DNA from: Subtercola boreus
GTDB lineage: Bacteria; Actinomycetota; Actinomycetes; Actinomycetales; Microbacteriaceae
Reading direction: 5' to 3'
DNA: 64,000 nt
NCBI RefSeq assembly: GCF_003399635.1
Contig: NZ_NBXB01000027.1
Span: 1-64,000, forward strand
Positions within the stretch are counted from its first letter, which is position 1, and every line of letters begins with the position of its first letter. Shown in pieces: positions 34,863 through 42,176 of this stretch. Under the pieces are notes generated by a model. It had not been told where the DNA came from and made no database searches. It worked only from the letters and a program-made list of their open reading frames with translations. The translations under genes and the position numbers were made by a program.

Positions 34863-36103
34863 TGGTCGTCCCCGATCGGTGCCGACTGACGGACCGGCGC
34901 CGGAATGTTCGTGCGGTACCCGGTCGGAACCTCCCACGGGGTCTCGTTGCGATGGCCGTTGCTCTGCCCGTGCGTCGAGTAGCCGCGGGCGAGACGCAGG
35001 GCGAGTTCCTCATAACCGGCGCTCACGACATCCCAGTCGTAGGTCTGCTCGGCGCGGTTCCGCAACTGGCCACCGATGGCATCTGCGCGGGCAGGGTGCG
35101 CTTCGGCCGCGACGATGAGTTCGCCGAGCTCCTCTGAGGTGGCGAAGAATTCTCCATCGTCACCCAGCACCTCGCGATTGAACACGACGTCCCAGGCGAG
35201 CACTGCCGTGCCCGCGCCCATGGAGCGAAGGAGCGACGGGTTCGTGCCGCCCACGGAGTGACCGTGCGAGTACGTGAGGGCGTGGGCGTAGAGCTGGTCG
35301 AGCTGTTCCTGGTCCCACACTCCCCCGAGCATCCGGATCCGGTCGTCGGATGTCGCGACGGCGGCGATGCGCTCGGTGTAGGCCGCAGCATACGGAGCGG
35401 AGCCGACGACGACGAGGGGCAGTTTTGCGGCGCTCGCCGCATAGCCGTCGACGATCACATCGACGTGGTTCTCGGGTTCGAAACGGGCGACGACCAAGTG
35501 GTACGCGCCGGGGGTCAGTCCGAGTTCGGCGAGCTTGTCGGAGGCGGGCTCCCGCAGGATGTTCGAGCCGTAGGTGAGCAGTTCGGTGGGAATACCGAAC
35601 TCGTGGTCGTAGTAGTCGGCGATGCCCGCCGCATCGGCGATGAGGGCATCTGCGTGCTTGACCGCGATCTCTTCGGCCTTGCGGTAGTAGCGCTTACCGG
35701 AGCTGCTCCACTTGTCGCGTTTCCACTCGAGGCCGTCGACGTGCACCGCGACGGCGGTGCCGCGGGCACGGATGGTCGAGACGAACGGTGCGTTCGCGGC
35801 ATTGAAGACGAACGCGACATCCTGGCGGCGGGAGAAGAGCATATGCAACACCGAGAGCGCCGTGTGGCTGAGCGTCTCGAGTGTCTTCGACTTCTCTGCC
35901 GGCAGATGCACCAGCTTCATCCCGAGGTAGGTCTTCAGCCGCTCGACCTTGCCCGTGCGGCAGTACACGGTGACCGTGTGTCCCCGAGCCACGAGTCGCT
36001 GTCCGATCTCCTCGATCGCGGTCTCGAAGCCGCCGTAGGCAGCGGGAACGCCGCGCGTTCCCACCATTGCGATGCGGAGAGGCCTTGGTTCGCGGTCAGA
36101 CAT
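34859..36103 (-). CDS. DUF1972-type glycosyltransferase (414 aa)
   Basis: The N-terminal LRIAMVGTRGVPAAYGGFET is the DUF1972 signature found in front of GT4 domains (rhamnosyltransferase-like enzymes). The C-terminal YHLVVARFEPENHVDVIVDG, RIRMLGGVWDQEQLDQLYAH and YSHGHSVGGTNPSLLRSMGA belong to the donor domain. It is the first gene of the minus-strand EPS operon. A 12-bp perfect hairpin lies 53-90 nt upstream of its ATG, in what would be the transcript leader. The C-terminal ~40 residues are polar and disordered. Confidence 0.87.
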   Translation of the reverse strand: MSDREPRPLRIAMVGTRGVPAAYGGFETAIEEIGQRLVARGHTVTVYCRTGKVERLKTYLGMKLVHLPAEKSKTLETLSHTALSVLHMLFSRRQDVAFVFNAANAPFVSTIRARGTAVAVHVDGLEWKRDKWSSSGKRYYRKAEEIAVKHADALIADAAGIADYYDHEFGIPTELLTYGSNILREPASDKLAELGLTPGAYHLVVARFEPENHVDVIVDGYAASAAKLPLVVVGSAPYAAAYTERIAAVATSDDRIRMLGGVWDQEQLDQLYAHALTYSHGHSVGGTNPSLLRSMGAGTAVLAWDVVFNREVLGDDGEFFATSEELGELIVAAEAHPARADAIGGQLRNRAEQTYDWDVVSAGYEELALRLARGYSTHGQSNGHRNETPWEVPTGYRTNIPAPVRQSAPIGDDQ

Positions 36104-36155
36104 GGTGTGTTACCTGTTTCGGGTCACAGGGACGGGAGTTTCGGTGGGGAGCTCT

Positions 36156-36193
36156 CGTGGGTGGGCAGGAGTGTTCACCCTTGCCCACCCACG
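36156..36193 (-). promoter_or_regulatory. Perfect 12-bp hairpin in the EPS operon leader
   Basis: CGTGGGTGGGCA (36156-36167) and TGCCCACCCACG (36182-36193) pair perfectly around a 14-nt loop, 53 nt upstream of the first EPS operon gene. No T-run follows on the minus strand. Possible roles are an attenuator, an RNA-stability element or a protein-binding operator. Confidence 0.5.
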
Positions 36194-36560
36194 CCGGAGA
36201 GCTGTTTCGGCCGACCCCATCAGCGCACACTTCTAGGAAAAGCGGTAGCCGAGGCATCAGCGTCTCTTCGGTCTGGCCAGTTCGGTCGTAGCTAGGATTA
36301 CGACCCCGACGCAGCCTGTTTCGGATTGCACTGTTCACACTAGCTTCGCTTCAGGTTTACGAAAAAGCCCCCGTTCTGGGTGATTCCATACATTCGCAAT
36401 GTTCTGAATCAATTCGGTGAGGGTTCATGATCTGTCAGACACGAGCGTGACTTGTGCGGTAAAGTTTTTCTCGGCAGCTTCGCAGCATTCGGGTTGTATG
36501 AAGTTGTGCTTTCACCGGCGCACTCGAGTTAGCTAGGAACTTTCGAACAGTTGACGCCGC

Positions 36561-36599
36561 AACGGCGTGACCCGACGGCTTTGCCCGGGTCACGCCGTT
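36561..36599 (+). terminator. 14-bp perfect hairpin upstream of the cytosine permease, possible attenuator
   Basis: AACGGCGTGACCCG (36561-36574) pairs with CGGGTCACGCCGTT (36586-36599), an 11-nt loop, followed by CTTCATT. It lies only 38 nt before the permease ATG and on the same strand. An overlapping alternative stem ACGCCG-CAA-CGGCGT (36554-36568) would sequester its left arm, as in attenuators. Confidence 0.5.
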
Positions 36600-36600
36600 C

Positions 36601-36640
36601 TTCATTGGTATCTGACAATCTTCATTAGGATCTGACAATG
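36601..36640 (+). repeat. 20-bp tandem duplication spanning the permease start codon
   Basis: TTCATTGGTATCTGACAATC (36601-36620) is followed directly by TTCATTAGGATCTGACAATG (36621-36640), with three mismatches. Only the second copy has AGGA 7 nt before an ATG, so it holds the real ribosome binding site and start. Confidence 0.8.
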
Positions 36641-38068
36641 AGCGAGAAAACCCTCACCGTCAGCGCCCCCTCCCGCATCGAACCGGGGGGAATCGAAGCC
36701 ATCCCGGCCGACAGACGGCACGGCTCGCCCTGGCAGCTCCTTTCCACCTGGACGGCGCCGAACCTGGAGTTCGCCACGATCTTCGTGGGTGTCATCGCGG
36801 TCGCCTTCTTCGGTCTCGGTTTCTGGCAGGCCATGGCGGCGCTCGTGCTCGGCAGCGCCGTGGGCGCCCTCACCCAGGGAGTCCTCTCGACCTGGGGGCC
36901 GCGCGAGGGTCTCGCGCAGATGGTTCTCAGCCGCACGGCGTTCGGCTACCGGGGCAACATCCTGCCCGCCGCCATCAACACGGTGATGGCGGGTCTCGGC
37001 TGGTTCACGGTGAACTCGGTGAGCGGCGCGTTCGCACTCTCCACCCTCACGGGTATGCCGCCGGTGCTCGCCCTGCTGATCGTGGTCGTGGTCGAAGTGG
37101 CGGTGGCCTTCATCGGGCACGACCTCGTGCAGCTCTTCGAGCGCTATTCCAGCTTCGTGCTCGGCGCCATCTTCCTCGTCGCCACGGTCACGATCTTCCT
37201 GCACGCCGACCTCGGCGTCGTTGTCGACGGCAGCGCGTTCAGCTTCGGAGGATTCACATTGGCGGCAGGCGCGGCGTTCGGGTATGCGGCCGGCTGGAAT
37301 CCGTACGCGTCCGACTACAGCCGGTATCTGCCGGCCACCGTTCGGAAGTCCACTGTCGGATGGGCAGCCGGGCTCGGAAACTTCGTCTCCTGCGTGGTGC
37401 TCATGGCCGCCGGCGCTGCCGCTGCGACGATCGCGGGGTTCGACCCGAGCGATCCGACCGGTTCGTTCACGCAGTCGATGCCCCCGGTCATCCGGGACCT
37501 CACCCTCATCGCCATCGCCGTCGGAGCCGTCGCGGCCAACGCCCTGAACATCTACTCGGGTGCGATGTCGTTCCTCGCCGCCGGCATCAAGATCCCGTTC
37601 GCGCTCCGCCGGGCCCTGATCGCCCTCGGCTTCGGGGTGGTCGGCTTCTTCCTCGCGTGGAGTGCCATCCCCGATGCGGGCCACACCTACGAGAACTTCC
37701 TGCTCGTGATCGCCTACTGGATCGCGCCATGGCTCGGGGTGGTCCTCGTCGACCGGTTCCTCCGCCGCGGTACGGAGATCGGCTCGATCGTCACCGAGCA
37801 CGCGATGTACCGGAACTCTGCCGGGGTGATCTCCTTCATCGTGGGCATCGTCGTCTCGATCTGGCTCTTCTCCAACCAGACATTCTTCGTCGGCGTCGTA
37901 CCGGCGGCCGTGCCCGAGGTGGGCGACCTGACGGCGATCGTCGGATTCGTGCTGGGAGCGGTGACGTACGCGGTGCTCTTCAGCGCGGTGAAGCCCCGGC
38001 TCGGCGGGCCGCTCACGAGTACTCCCGCCGACGTCGTCGGTGTCGATGCAGCGGATGACGTCGCGTGA
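36638..38068 (+). CDS. codB: NCS1-family cytosine permease (476 aa)
   Basis: A 12-helix transporter of the nucleobase:cation symporter-1 family. NLEFATIFVGVIAVAFFGLG (TM1), GWFTVNSVSGAFAL, AFGYAAGWNPYASDYSRYLP and ALNIYSGAMSFLA are family landmarks. It imports cytosine or a related base. It is translationally coupled (GTGA overlap) to a cytosine deaminase, which strongly supports cytosine as substrate and salvage to uracil as the pathway. Expression may be controlled by the hairpin leader and by the duplicated start region immediately upstream. Confidence 0.85.
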   Translation: MSEKTLTVSAPSRIEPGGIEAIPADRRHGSPWQLLSTWTAPNLEFATIFVGVIAVAFFGLGFWQAMAALVLGSAVGALTQGVLSTWGPREGLAQMVLSRTAFGYRGNILPAAINTVMAGLGWFTVNSVSGAFALSTLTGMPPVLALLIVVVVEVAVAFIGHDLVQLFERYSSFVLGAIFLVATVTIFLHADLGVVVDGSAFSFGGFTLAAGAAFGYAAGWNPYASDYSRYLPATVRKSTVGWAAGLGNFVSCVVLMAAGAAAATIAGFDPSDPTGSFTQSMPPVIRDLTLIAIAVGAVAANALNIYSGAMSFLAAGIKIPFALRRALIALGFGVVGFFLAWSAIPDAGHTYENFLLVIAYWIAPWLGVVLVDRFLRRGTEIGSIVTEHAMYRNSAGVISFIVGIVVSIWLFSNQTFFVGVVPAAVPEVGDLTAIVGFVLGAVTYAVLFSAVKPRLGGPLTSTPADVVGVDAADDVA

Positions 38069-38553
38069 GCGCCGACTCAGGCGTGCAGATCGTCGTCGGC
38101 GCCGTCTACCCGACGGATGCCGCGATGCTGGCCGTCGCCACCGCCGAAGCCGCCCTCGGGGCTGCGGAGGGCGGCATCCCGATCGGAGCCGCGCTGTTCA
38201 CCCGCGACGGGGTGCTGCTCGGAAGCGGGCGCAATCGGCGCGTGCAGGACGGCGACGCCTCCATGCACGGCGAGACCAACGCCTTTCGGAACGCGGGCCG
38301 GCAGACGAACTACCGCGACACGGTGATGGTCACGACGCTCTCTCCGTGCTGGTACTGCTCGGGCCTCATCCGCCAGTTCGGAATCGGCCGGATCGTCGTG
38401 GGCGACGACCAGAACTTCCTGGGCGGCCAGCACTGGGCGGCCGAGCACGGCGCCGAACTCACTGTCGTCAATGACGCGGGCCTCATCGCAATGATGGGAG
38501 CATTCATAGCGGAGTCACCCGGACTCTGGAACGAGGACATCGGCGCAGTCTGA
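38065..38553 (+). CDS. Cytosine deaminase, yeast Fcy1 type (162 aa)
   Basis: A small zinc-dependent deaminase that converts cytosine to uracil and ammonia. The zinc site is HGETNAF (His ligand and catalytic Glu) plus SPCWYCSGLI (two Cys ligands). The C-terminal segment IGRIVVGDDQNFLGG...SPGLWNEDIG closely follows the Saccharomyces enzyme, which ends WFEDIGE. It is therefore unrelated to the amidohydrolase CodA usual in Proteobacteria. GTG 38065 overlaps the permease stop. It acts in the cytosol on the imported base. Confidence 0.88.
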   Translation: MSADSGVQIVVGAVYPTDAAMLAVATAEAALGAAEGGIPIGAALFTRDGVLLGSGRNRRVQDGDASMHGETNAFRNAGRQTNYRDTVMVTTLSPCWYCSGLIRQFGIGRIVVGDDQNFLGGQHWAAEHGAELTVVNDAGLIAMMGAFIAESPGLWNEDIGAV

Positions 38554-38627
38554 CGTCAGGGCTTCCTTCATGCAGCGGCTCCTGAATACCGCGGCACCTG
38601 ATCACAACGACACACGGAGGGGCAACT

Positions 38628-39224
38628 ATGTCGACCACACCCACGAACCCACTGAGGTTCTCCCTGCACACCGAAGACCTGGCGCCGGGAGTGCTCCGGC
38701 ACTTCAAAGTCGCACTCTGGATCGGCGCGGTGCTCTCGGTGCTCGTCGGCATCCTCGTGCTGGTCTGGCCAGGTTCCACCCTCGAGGTGGTCGCGTTCCT
38801 CTTCGGCCTCTACTTCTTCGTGGTCGGGCTGATGCGCATCTTCGTCGGCATCGTCAACGGCACGCTCTCGCCGGGCATCCGGGTGCTCAGCGTCATCCTC
38901 GGCGTGCTGCTGCTCGTCGCGGGGGTCATAGCGCTCCGAAACCCCTTCGCCTCGCTCACCGTGCTCGGCCTCGTCATCGGTTTCTCCTGGGTCTTCGAGG
39001 GCGTCCTCGCCCTCACCCAGACGGTCAACGACTCGTCGAAGTGGTACGGCACGCTGCTCGGCGTGCTCTCGATCGTCGCTGGCATCGTGTTCCTGCTCTC
39101 GCCGCTCCCGTCGCTCGCCGTGCTGACCGTGTTCGCCGCGTGGATCTTCATCGTGCTCGGCATCTTCCAGGCGATGTCAGCCATCACGCTCGGCCGCGTC
39201 CCGAAGGCGCGCGTCGCCACGTAG
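38628..39224 (+). CDS. HdeD-family membrane protein (198 aa)
   Basis: Six hydrophobic helices in three similar hairpins (VALWIGAVLSVLVGILVLVW, VLSVILGVLLLVAGVIAL, LLGVLSIVAGIVFLLSPLP), the DUF308/HdeD repeat. HdeD proteins are linked to acid resistance in enterobacteria; the actinobacterial role is unknown. GGAGGGG lies close before ATG 38628. It is monocistronic and ends 6 nt before the convergent Nudix gene. Confidence 0.85.
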   Translation: MSTTPTNPLRFSLHTEDLAPGVLRHFKVALWIGAVLSVLVGILVLVWPGSTLEVVAFLFGLYFFVVGLMRIFVGIVNGTLSPGIRVLSVILGVLLLVAGVIALRNPFASLTVLGLVIGFSWVFEGVLALTQTVNDSSKWYGTLLGVLSIVAGIVFLLSPLPSLAVLTVFAAWIFIVLGIFQAMSAITLGRVPKARVAT

Positions 39225-39230
39225 CCGTCG

Positions 39231-39722
39231 TCAGGCGCGCTTGGCGAGTTCGTGCCGGATGACCGCGATCAGGTCATCCGGTTCGATCGTCTCTGCGGTG
39301 GCATCGAGCTCGGCGATGCTCCACCAGCGGTGCTCCTCCATGTCGATGCGTTCCTCGGGGGTCCAGTTGGCGCTCTCCGGCTCGAACTGCACCGTGCGGA
39401 AGACGAACCACTCCTCGTAGTTCGTCCTGAAGACCCCGGGGGCTCGCTCGTCGCTGAACTCGCGCGAACGGATCGGCTGCCCGAGCGCCTCTGCGTCTAC
39501 CGCGAGGCCCGTCTCCTCGAAGAGTTCCCGCGCTGCGGCCTCCGGATGCGACTCCCCCGGCTCGACGTGCCCGCCCGGCGTGACCCAGCGTGTCGGGTTG
39601 GTCGGCACGGCAGCTTTCGTCAGGAAGAGCAGCACCCGGTCGTCGCCGTCGAACAGCAGCACTCTCGACTTGCTGAAGTCGAAGCCGGGGCGTTCCGACG
39701 CCGGCTGGTCGGCGGCGGGCAT
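39231..39722 (-). CDS. Nudix hydrolase (163 aa)
   Basis: The full Nudix box is present: GGHVEPGESHPEAAARELFE followed by ETGL (G-x5-E-x7-REUxEExGU). It hydrolyses a nucleoside diphosphate linked to another group, with metal bound by the REFEE-type glutamates. The opening ADQPASERPGFDFSKSRVLLF and the C-terminal EHRWWSIAEL are typical of MutT-like housekeeping enzymes. ATG 39722 is the start, 4 nt after the SDR gene, so the two are an operon. The substrate is not predictable. Confidence 0.85.
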   Translation of the reverse strand: MPAADQPASERPGFDFSKSRVLLFDGDDRVLLFLTKAAVPTNPTRWVTPGGHVEPGESHPEAAARELFEETGLAVDAEALGQPIRSREFSDERAPGVFRTNYEEWFVFRTVQFEPESANWTPEERIDMEEHRWWSIAELDATAETIEPDDLIAVIRHELAKRA

Positions 39723-39726
39723 CCGG

Positions 39727-40500
39727 TCAGTCCGTCTGCTCGGGAGCGAAGCCCGACACGTCGCCGACGTACCGGGTGTGCTTCTCCGGGATCGGCTCCA
39801 CGGCGGCCGCTGCGACCTCGGCCGCGAACTCCGCCACGTTGTAAAGGCGTCCGGCAGACTCCTTGCGCGCACTGATCGCTCCGGGGTTCGCGCGCTCGAG
39901 CAGGGTGGCGGTGATGGTGCCCTCGATCATGTCGCCCGACACCACGACGAACGTGATGCCTGCTTCGTCGAGGCGCGGGACGAGGGCACGGAGGGCGTCC
40001 TCGCCCGCACGCTTCGAGAGCGCGACGGGCTCGTACTCGGGCATCGTCTCGGTGGTGCGGATGAAGTGCGCCTGGTGGCTGGTGACGAACACCACGCGGG
40101 ACCCGGGCTGCAGCAGTGGCAGCGCGCTGGTGAGCAGGTCGACCTGGGCGTCGCGGTTCAGGGTGAGCGCGTAGTCGGCGGCCATGCCGCTCTCCATGCC
40201 GCCCGAGGCGTTCAGCACCAGGATGTCGAGGCCGCCGAACGCCTCCTGCACGGTTTCGAACATGCGGGCGACGGATGCCGGATCGGTGAGGTCCGCGCCG
40301 ACGGTGAGTGCGGTCGCACCCTCGGCGCGAAGTTTCTCTGCGAGCTTGTTCGCCCGCGCTTCCTTGTTGCGGAAGTTGATGACGACGCTCGCGCCGGCCT
40401 CGGCGAAGTAGCTCACCGTATCGGCGCCGACCCCGCGGCTCGAACCCGTGACCAGAACCCGCTTGCCCGTCAGGGATCCGGGGGTGAGAGGGTTTGACAC
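39727..40500 (-). CDS. SDR-family oxidoreductase, atypical active site (257 aa)
   Basis: Rossmann-fold protein with TGSSRGVGADTVSYF (NAD(P) glycine motif), LTDPASVARMF and LDILVLNASGG (NNAG-like). The catalytic Ser is in VFVTSHQAHF, but the YxxxK motif reads VALSK (in YEPVALSK), so the usual Tyr is Val and a Tyr sits three residues earlier. The protein may use a shifted Tyr or have lost redox activity. GTG 40500 has AGGAG 7 nt upstream; longer starts lack one. It is transcribed with the Nudix gene. Confidence 0.82.
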   Translation of the reverse strand: MSNPLTPGSLTGKRVLVTGSSRGVGADTVSYFAEAGASVVINFRNKEARANKLAEKLRAEGATALTVGADLTDPASVARMFETVQEAFGGLDILVLNASGGMESGMAADYALTLNRDAQVDLLTSALPLLQPGSRVVFVTSHQAHFIRTTETMPEYEPVALSKRAGEDALRALVPRLDEAGITFVVVSGDMIEGTITATLLERANPGAISARKESAGRLYNVAEFAAEVAAAAVEPIPEKHTRYVGDVSGFAPEQTD

Positions 40501-40656
40501 GTCGTGCTCCTGTCGTCGGTTCGCGGCGGGTGGTGCTGCGAGGGATGGCGCTGATATTGACCCCACGAGACTACCAAGGGAAGACCTGTGAACTTCGTAT
40601 CCGCCGGACGGTCACTGGTAGTTTCATAAAAGGCAACGACAGCGAAGGAGCAGCTC

Positions 40657-41130
40657 ATGACAGATTTTCTGGCTTCGTACGCGTGGGTGATCTGGCTTGC
40701 GCTGATTCTGATCTTCCTGGTGGTCGAGACGCTGACGCTCGATCTGCTGTTCGTGATGCTCGCCGTCGGCAGTGCCGGGGGGCTCGTCTCGCACTTCGCC
40801 GGTGCACCGTTCCTGCTCCAGGTCCTGATCGCCGGGGTTCTCGCCCTGCTGCTCATCTTCACCCTGCGGCCACCGCTGCTCCGGCGGTTGCACCGCGGGG
40901 GCGACACGACACCGAGTGGCATCGAGGCGCTGCTCGGGCTCGAGGGCCAGGTGCTGCTCGCGGTGACCGACACCACCGGCAGCGTGAAGCTCAGTAATGG
41001 CGACACCTGGACGGCGAGGGTCTTCCCCACAGCCATCGACCAGCAACTCCTGCCGGGCCAACTCGTCTTCGTCAAAGCAATCGATGGGGCGACTGCACTG
41101 GTCGCTCCCGAAGAGAAAGCAATCCTGTGA
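40657..41130 (+). CDS. NfeD-like membrane protein (157 aa)
   Basis: Two or three N-terminal helices (VIWLALILIFLVVETLTLDL, LLFVMLAVGSAGGLVSHF, LIAGVLALLLIFTL) precede a cytosolic OB-fold domain (about 85-157, LEGQVLLAVTDTTGSVKLSN). This is the short NfeD architecture without the ClpP-like protease. It overlaps the SPFH gene by 4 nt; NfeD and SPFH proteins form a membrane-microdomain partnership. AGGAG precedes the ATG. Confidence 0.85.
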   Translation: MTDFLASYAWVIWLALILIFLVVETLTLDLLFVMLAVGSAGGLVSHFAGAPFLLQVLIAGVLALLLIFTLRPPLLRRLHRGGDTTPSGIEALLGLEGQVLLAVTDTTGSVKLSNGDTWTARVFPTAIDQQLLPGQLVFVKAIDGATALVAPEEKAIL

Positions 41131-42176
41131 ACGACTTCTCCGTAGGGTCCGTCATCGCCATCATCGTGGTGGTGATCGTCGTCATCTTCGTGATCACCAC
41201 CCTGGCCAAGGCCATCCGCATCATTCCCCAGGCCAGCGCAGGTGTCGTCGAGCGGCTCGGCAAGTACCACAAGACGCTCACGCCCGGCCTGAATCTCCTT
41301 GTTCCATTCATCGACCGGCTCCGCCCGCTGATCGACCTCCGTGAGCAGGTCGTCTCGTTCCCCCCGCAGCCGGTCATCACCGAGGACAACCTCGTCGTCT
41401 CCATCGACACGGTTGTGTTCTTCCAGGTGACGGATGCCCGGGCCGCGACCTACGAGATCGCGAACTACCTCGGCGCCGTCGAGCAGCTCGCCACCACCAC
41501 CCTCCGGAACGTGGTCGGCGGGCTGAATCTCGAAGAGGCGCTCACCTCGCGTGACGAGATCAACAGCAAGCTCCGCATCGTGCTCGATGAGGCGACCGGC
41601 AAGTGGGGCATCCGCGTCGGCCGGGTGGAGCTCAAGGCGATCGACCCGCCCCTGTCCATCCAGGACTCGATGGAGAAGCAGATGCGCGCCGAGCGTGAGC
41701 GCCGTGCCGTCATCCTCACCGCCGAGGGCACGAAACAGTCCGCCATCCTGTCGGCTGAGGGGCACCGCCAGTCGGCGATCCTGTCTGCCGAGGGTGATGC
41801 CAAGGCCGCCGTGCTGCGCGCCGAAGGTGAGGCGTCGGCGATCACGACGGTGTTCGATGCCATCCACCGCGGCAAGCCCGACCAGATGCTGCTCGCCTAC
41901 CAGTACCTGCAGACCCTTCCGAAGCTCGCCGAGGGCAGTGCGAACAAGCTCTGGGTCATCCCGAGCGAGCTCACCGAGGCGCTGAAGGGCATCGGGCAGG
42001 CGTTCGGCGATCGCGGTGCCGCGATGGCGGCGGCTGCGTCGGCCGGAGTGCCTGCTGCGTCTGCGGCACCTGCGGCACCCGCTGCGCCAACGGCTTCTGC
42101 ACCAGCCGCGTCCGCTGCGCCTCTGGCCTCCTCTGCGCCGGAATCCTCGCCCGCCGAGACCACGCCGGGTGCCTAG
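41127..42176 (+). CDS. SPFH/stomatin-family membrane scaffold protein (349 aa)
   Basis: An N-terminal TM anchor (about 5-28), then the SPFH domain (QASAGVVERLGKYHKTLTPG, FPPQPVITEDNLVVSIDTVV, NVVGGLNLEEALTSRDEINS) and a coiled-coil region of Ala/Glu repeats (MRAERERRAVILTAEGTKQS, AILSAEGHRQSAILSAEGDA). The tail is Ala/Pro low complexity. This is the QmcA/stomatin pattern; members organise membrane domains and chaperone membrane proteases. GTG 41127 overlaps the NfeD stop. Confidence 0.92.
   Translation: MNDFSVGSVIAIIVVVIVVIFVITTLAKAIRIIPQASAGVVERLGKYHKTLTPGLNLLVPFIDRLRPLIDLREQVVSFPPQPVITEDNLVVSIDTVVFFQVTDARAATYEIANYLGAVEQLATTTLRNVVGGLNLEEALTSRDEINSKLRIVLDEATGKWGIRVGRVELKAIDPPLSIQDSMEKQMRAERERRAVILTAEGTKQSAILSAEGHRQSAILSAEGDAKAAVLRAEGEASAITTVFDAIHRGKPDQMLLAYQYLQTLPKLAEGSANKLWVIPSELTEALKGIGQAFGDRGAAMAAAASAGVPAASAAPAAPAAPTASAPAASAAPLASSAPESSPAETTPGA

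Larger units (their letters stand above)
36104..36637. other. 534-bp divergent intergenic region with hairpins and a duplicated start region
   Basis: No protein gene is visible. From left to right it holds a 12-bp hairpin (36156-36193), a small dyad GGTCGTA/TACGACC (36284-36290 and 36299-36305), CCCGTTCTGGG (36370-36380), a possible -10 TAAAGT (36460-36465) on plus, a 14-bp hairpin (36561-36599) and a 20-bp tandem repeat ending at the permease start. Promoters for the EPS operon (minus) and the cytosine permease (plus) must lie here; I cannot fix either. Confidence 0.6.

Noticed and set aside
14440-36100. EPS genes as horizontally acquired island by composition
   Set aside because: By eye the GC content and codon use match the flanking core genes; apart from gene content no junction sequences or mobility genes are seen.
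36602-37801. A 399-codon minus-strand frame opposite the cytosine permease
   Set aside because: Low-complexity Glu/Arg/Gly shadow sequence without domains.
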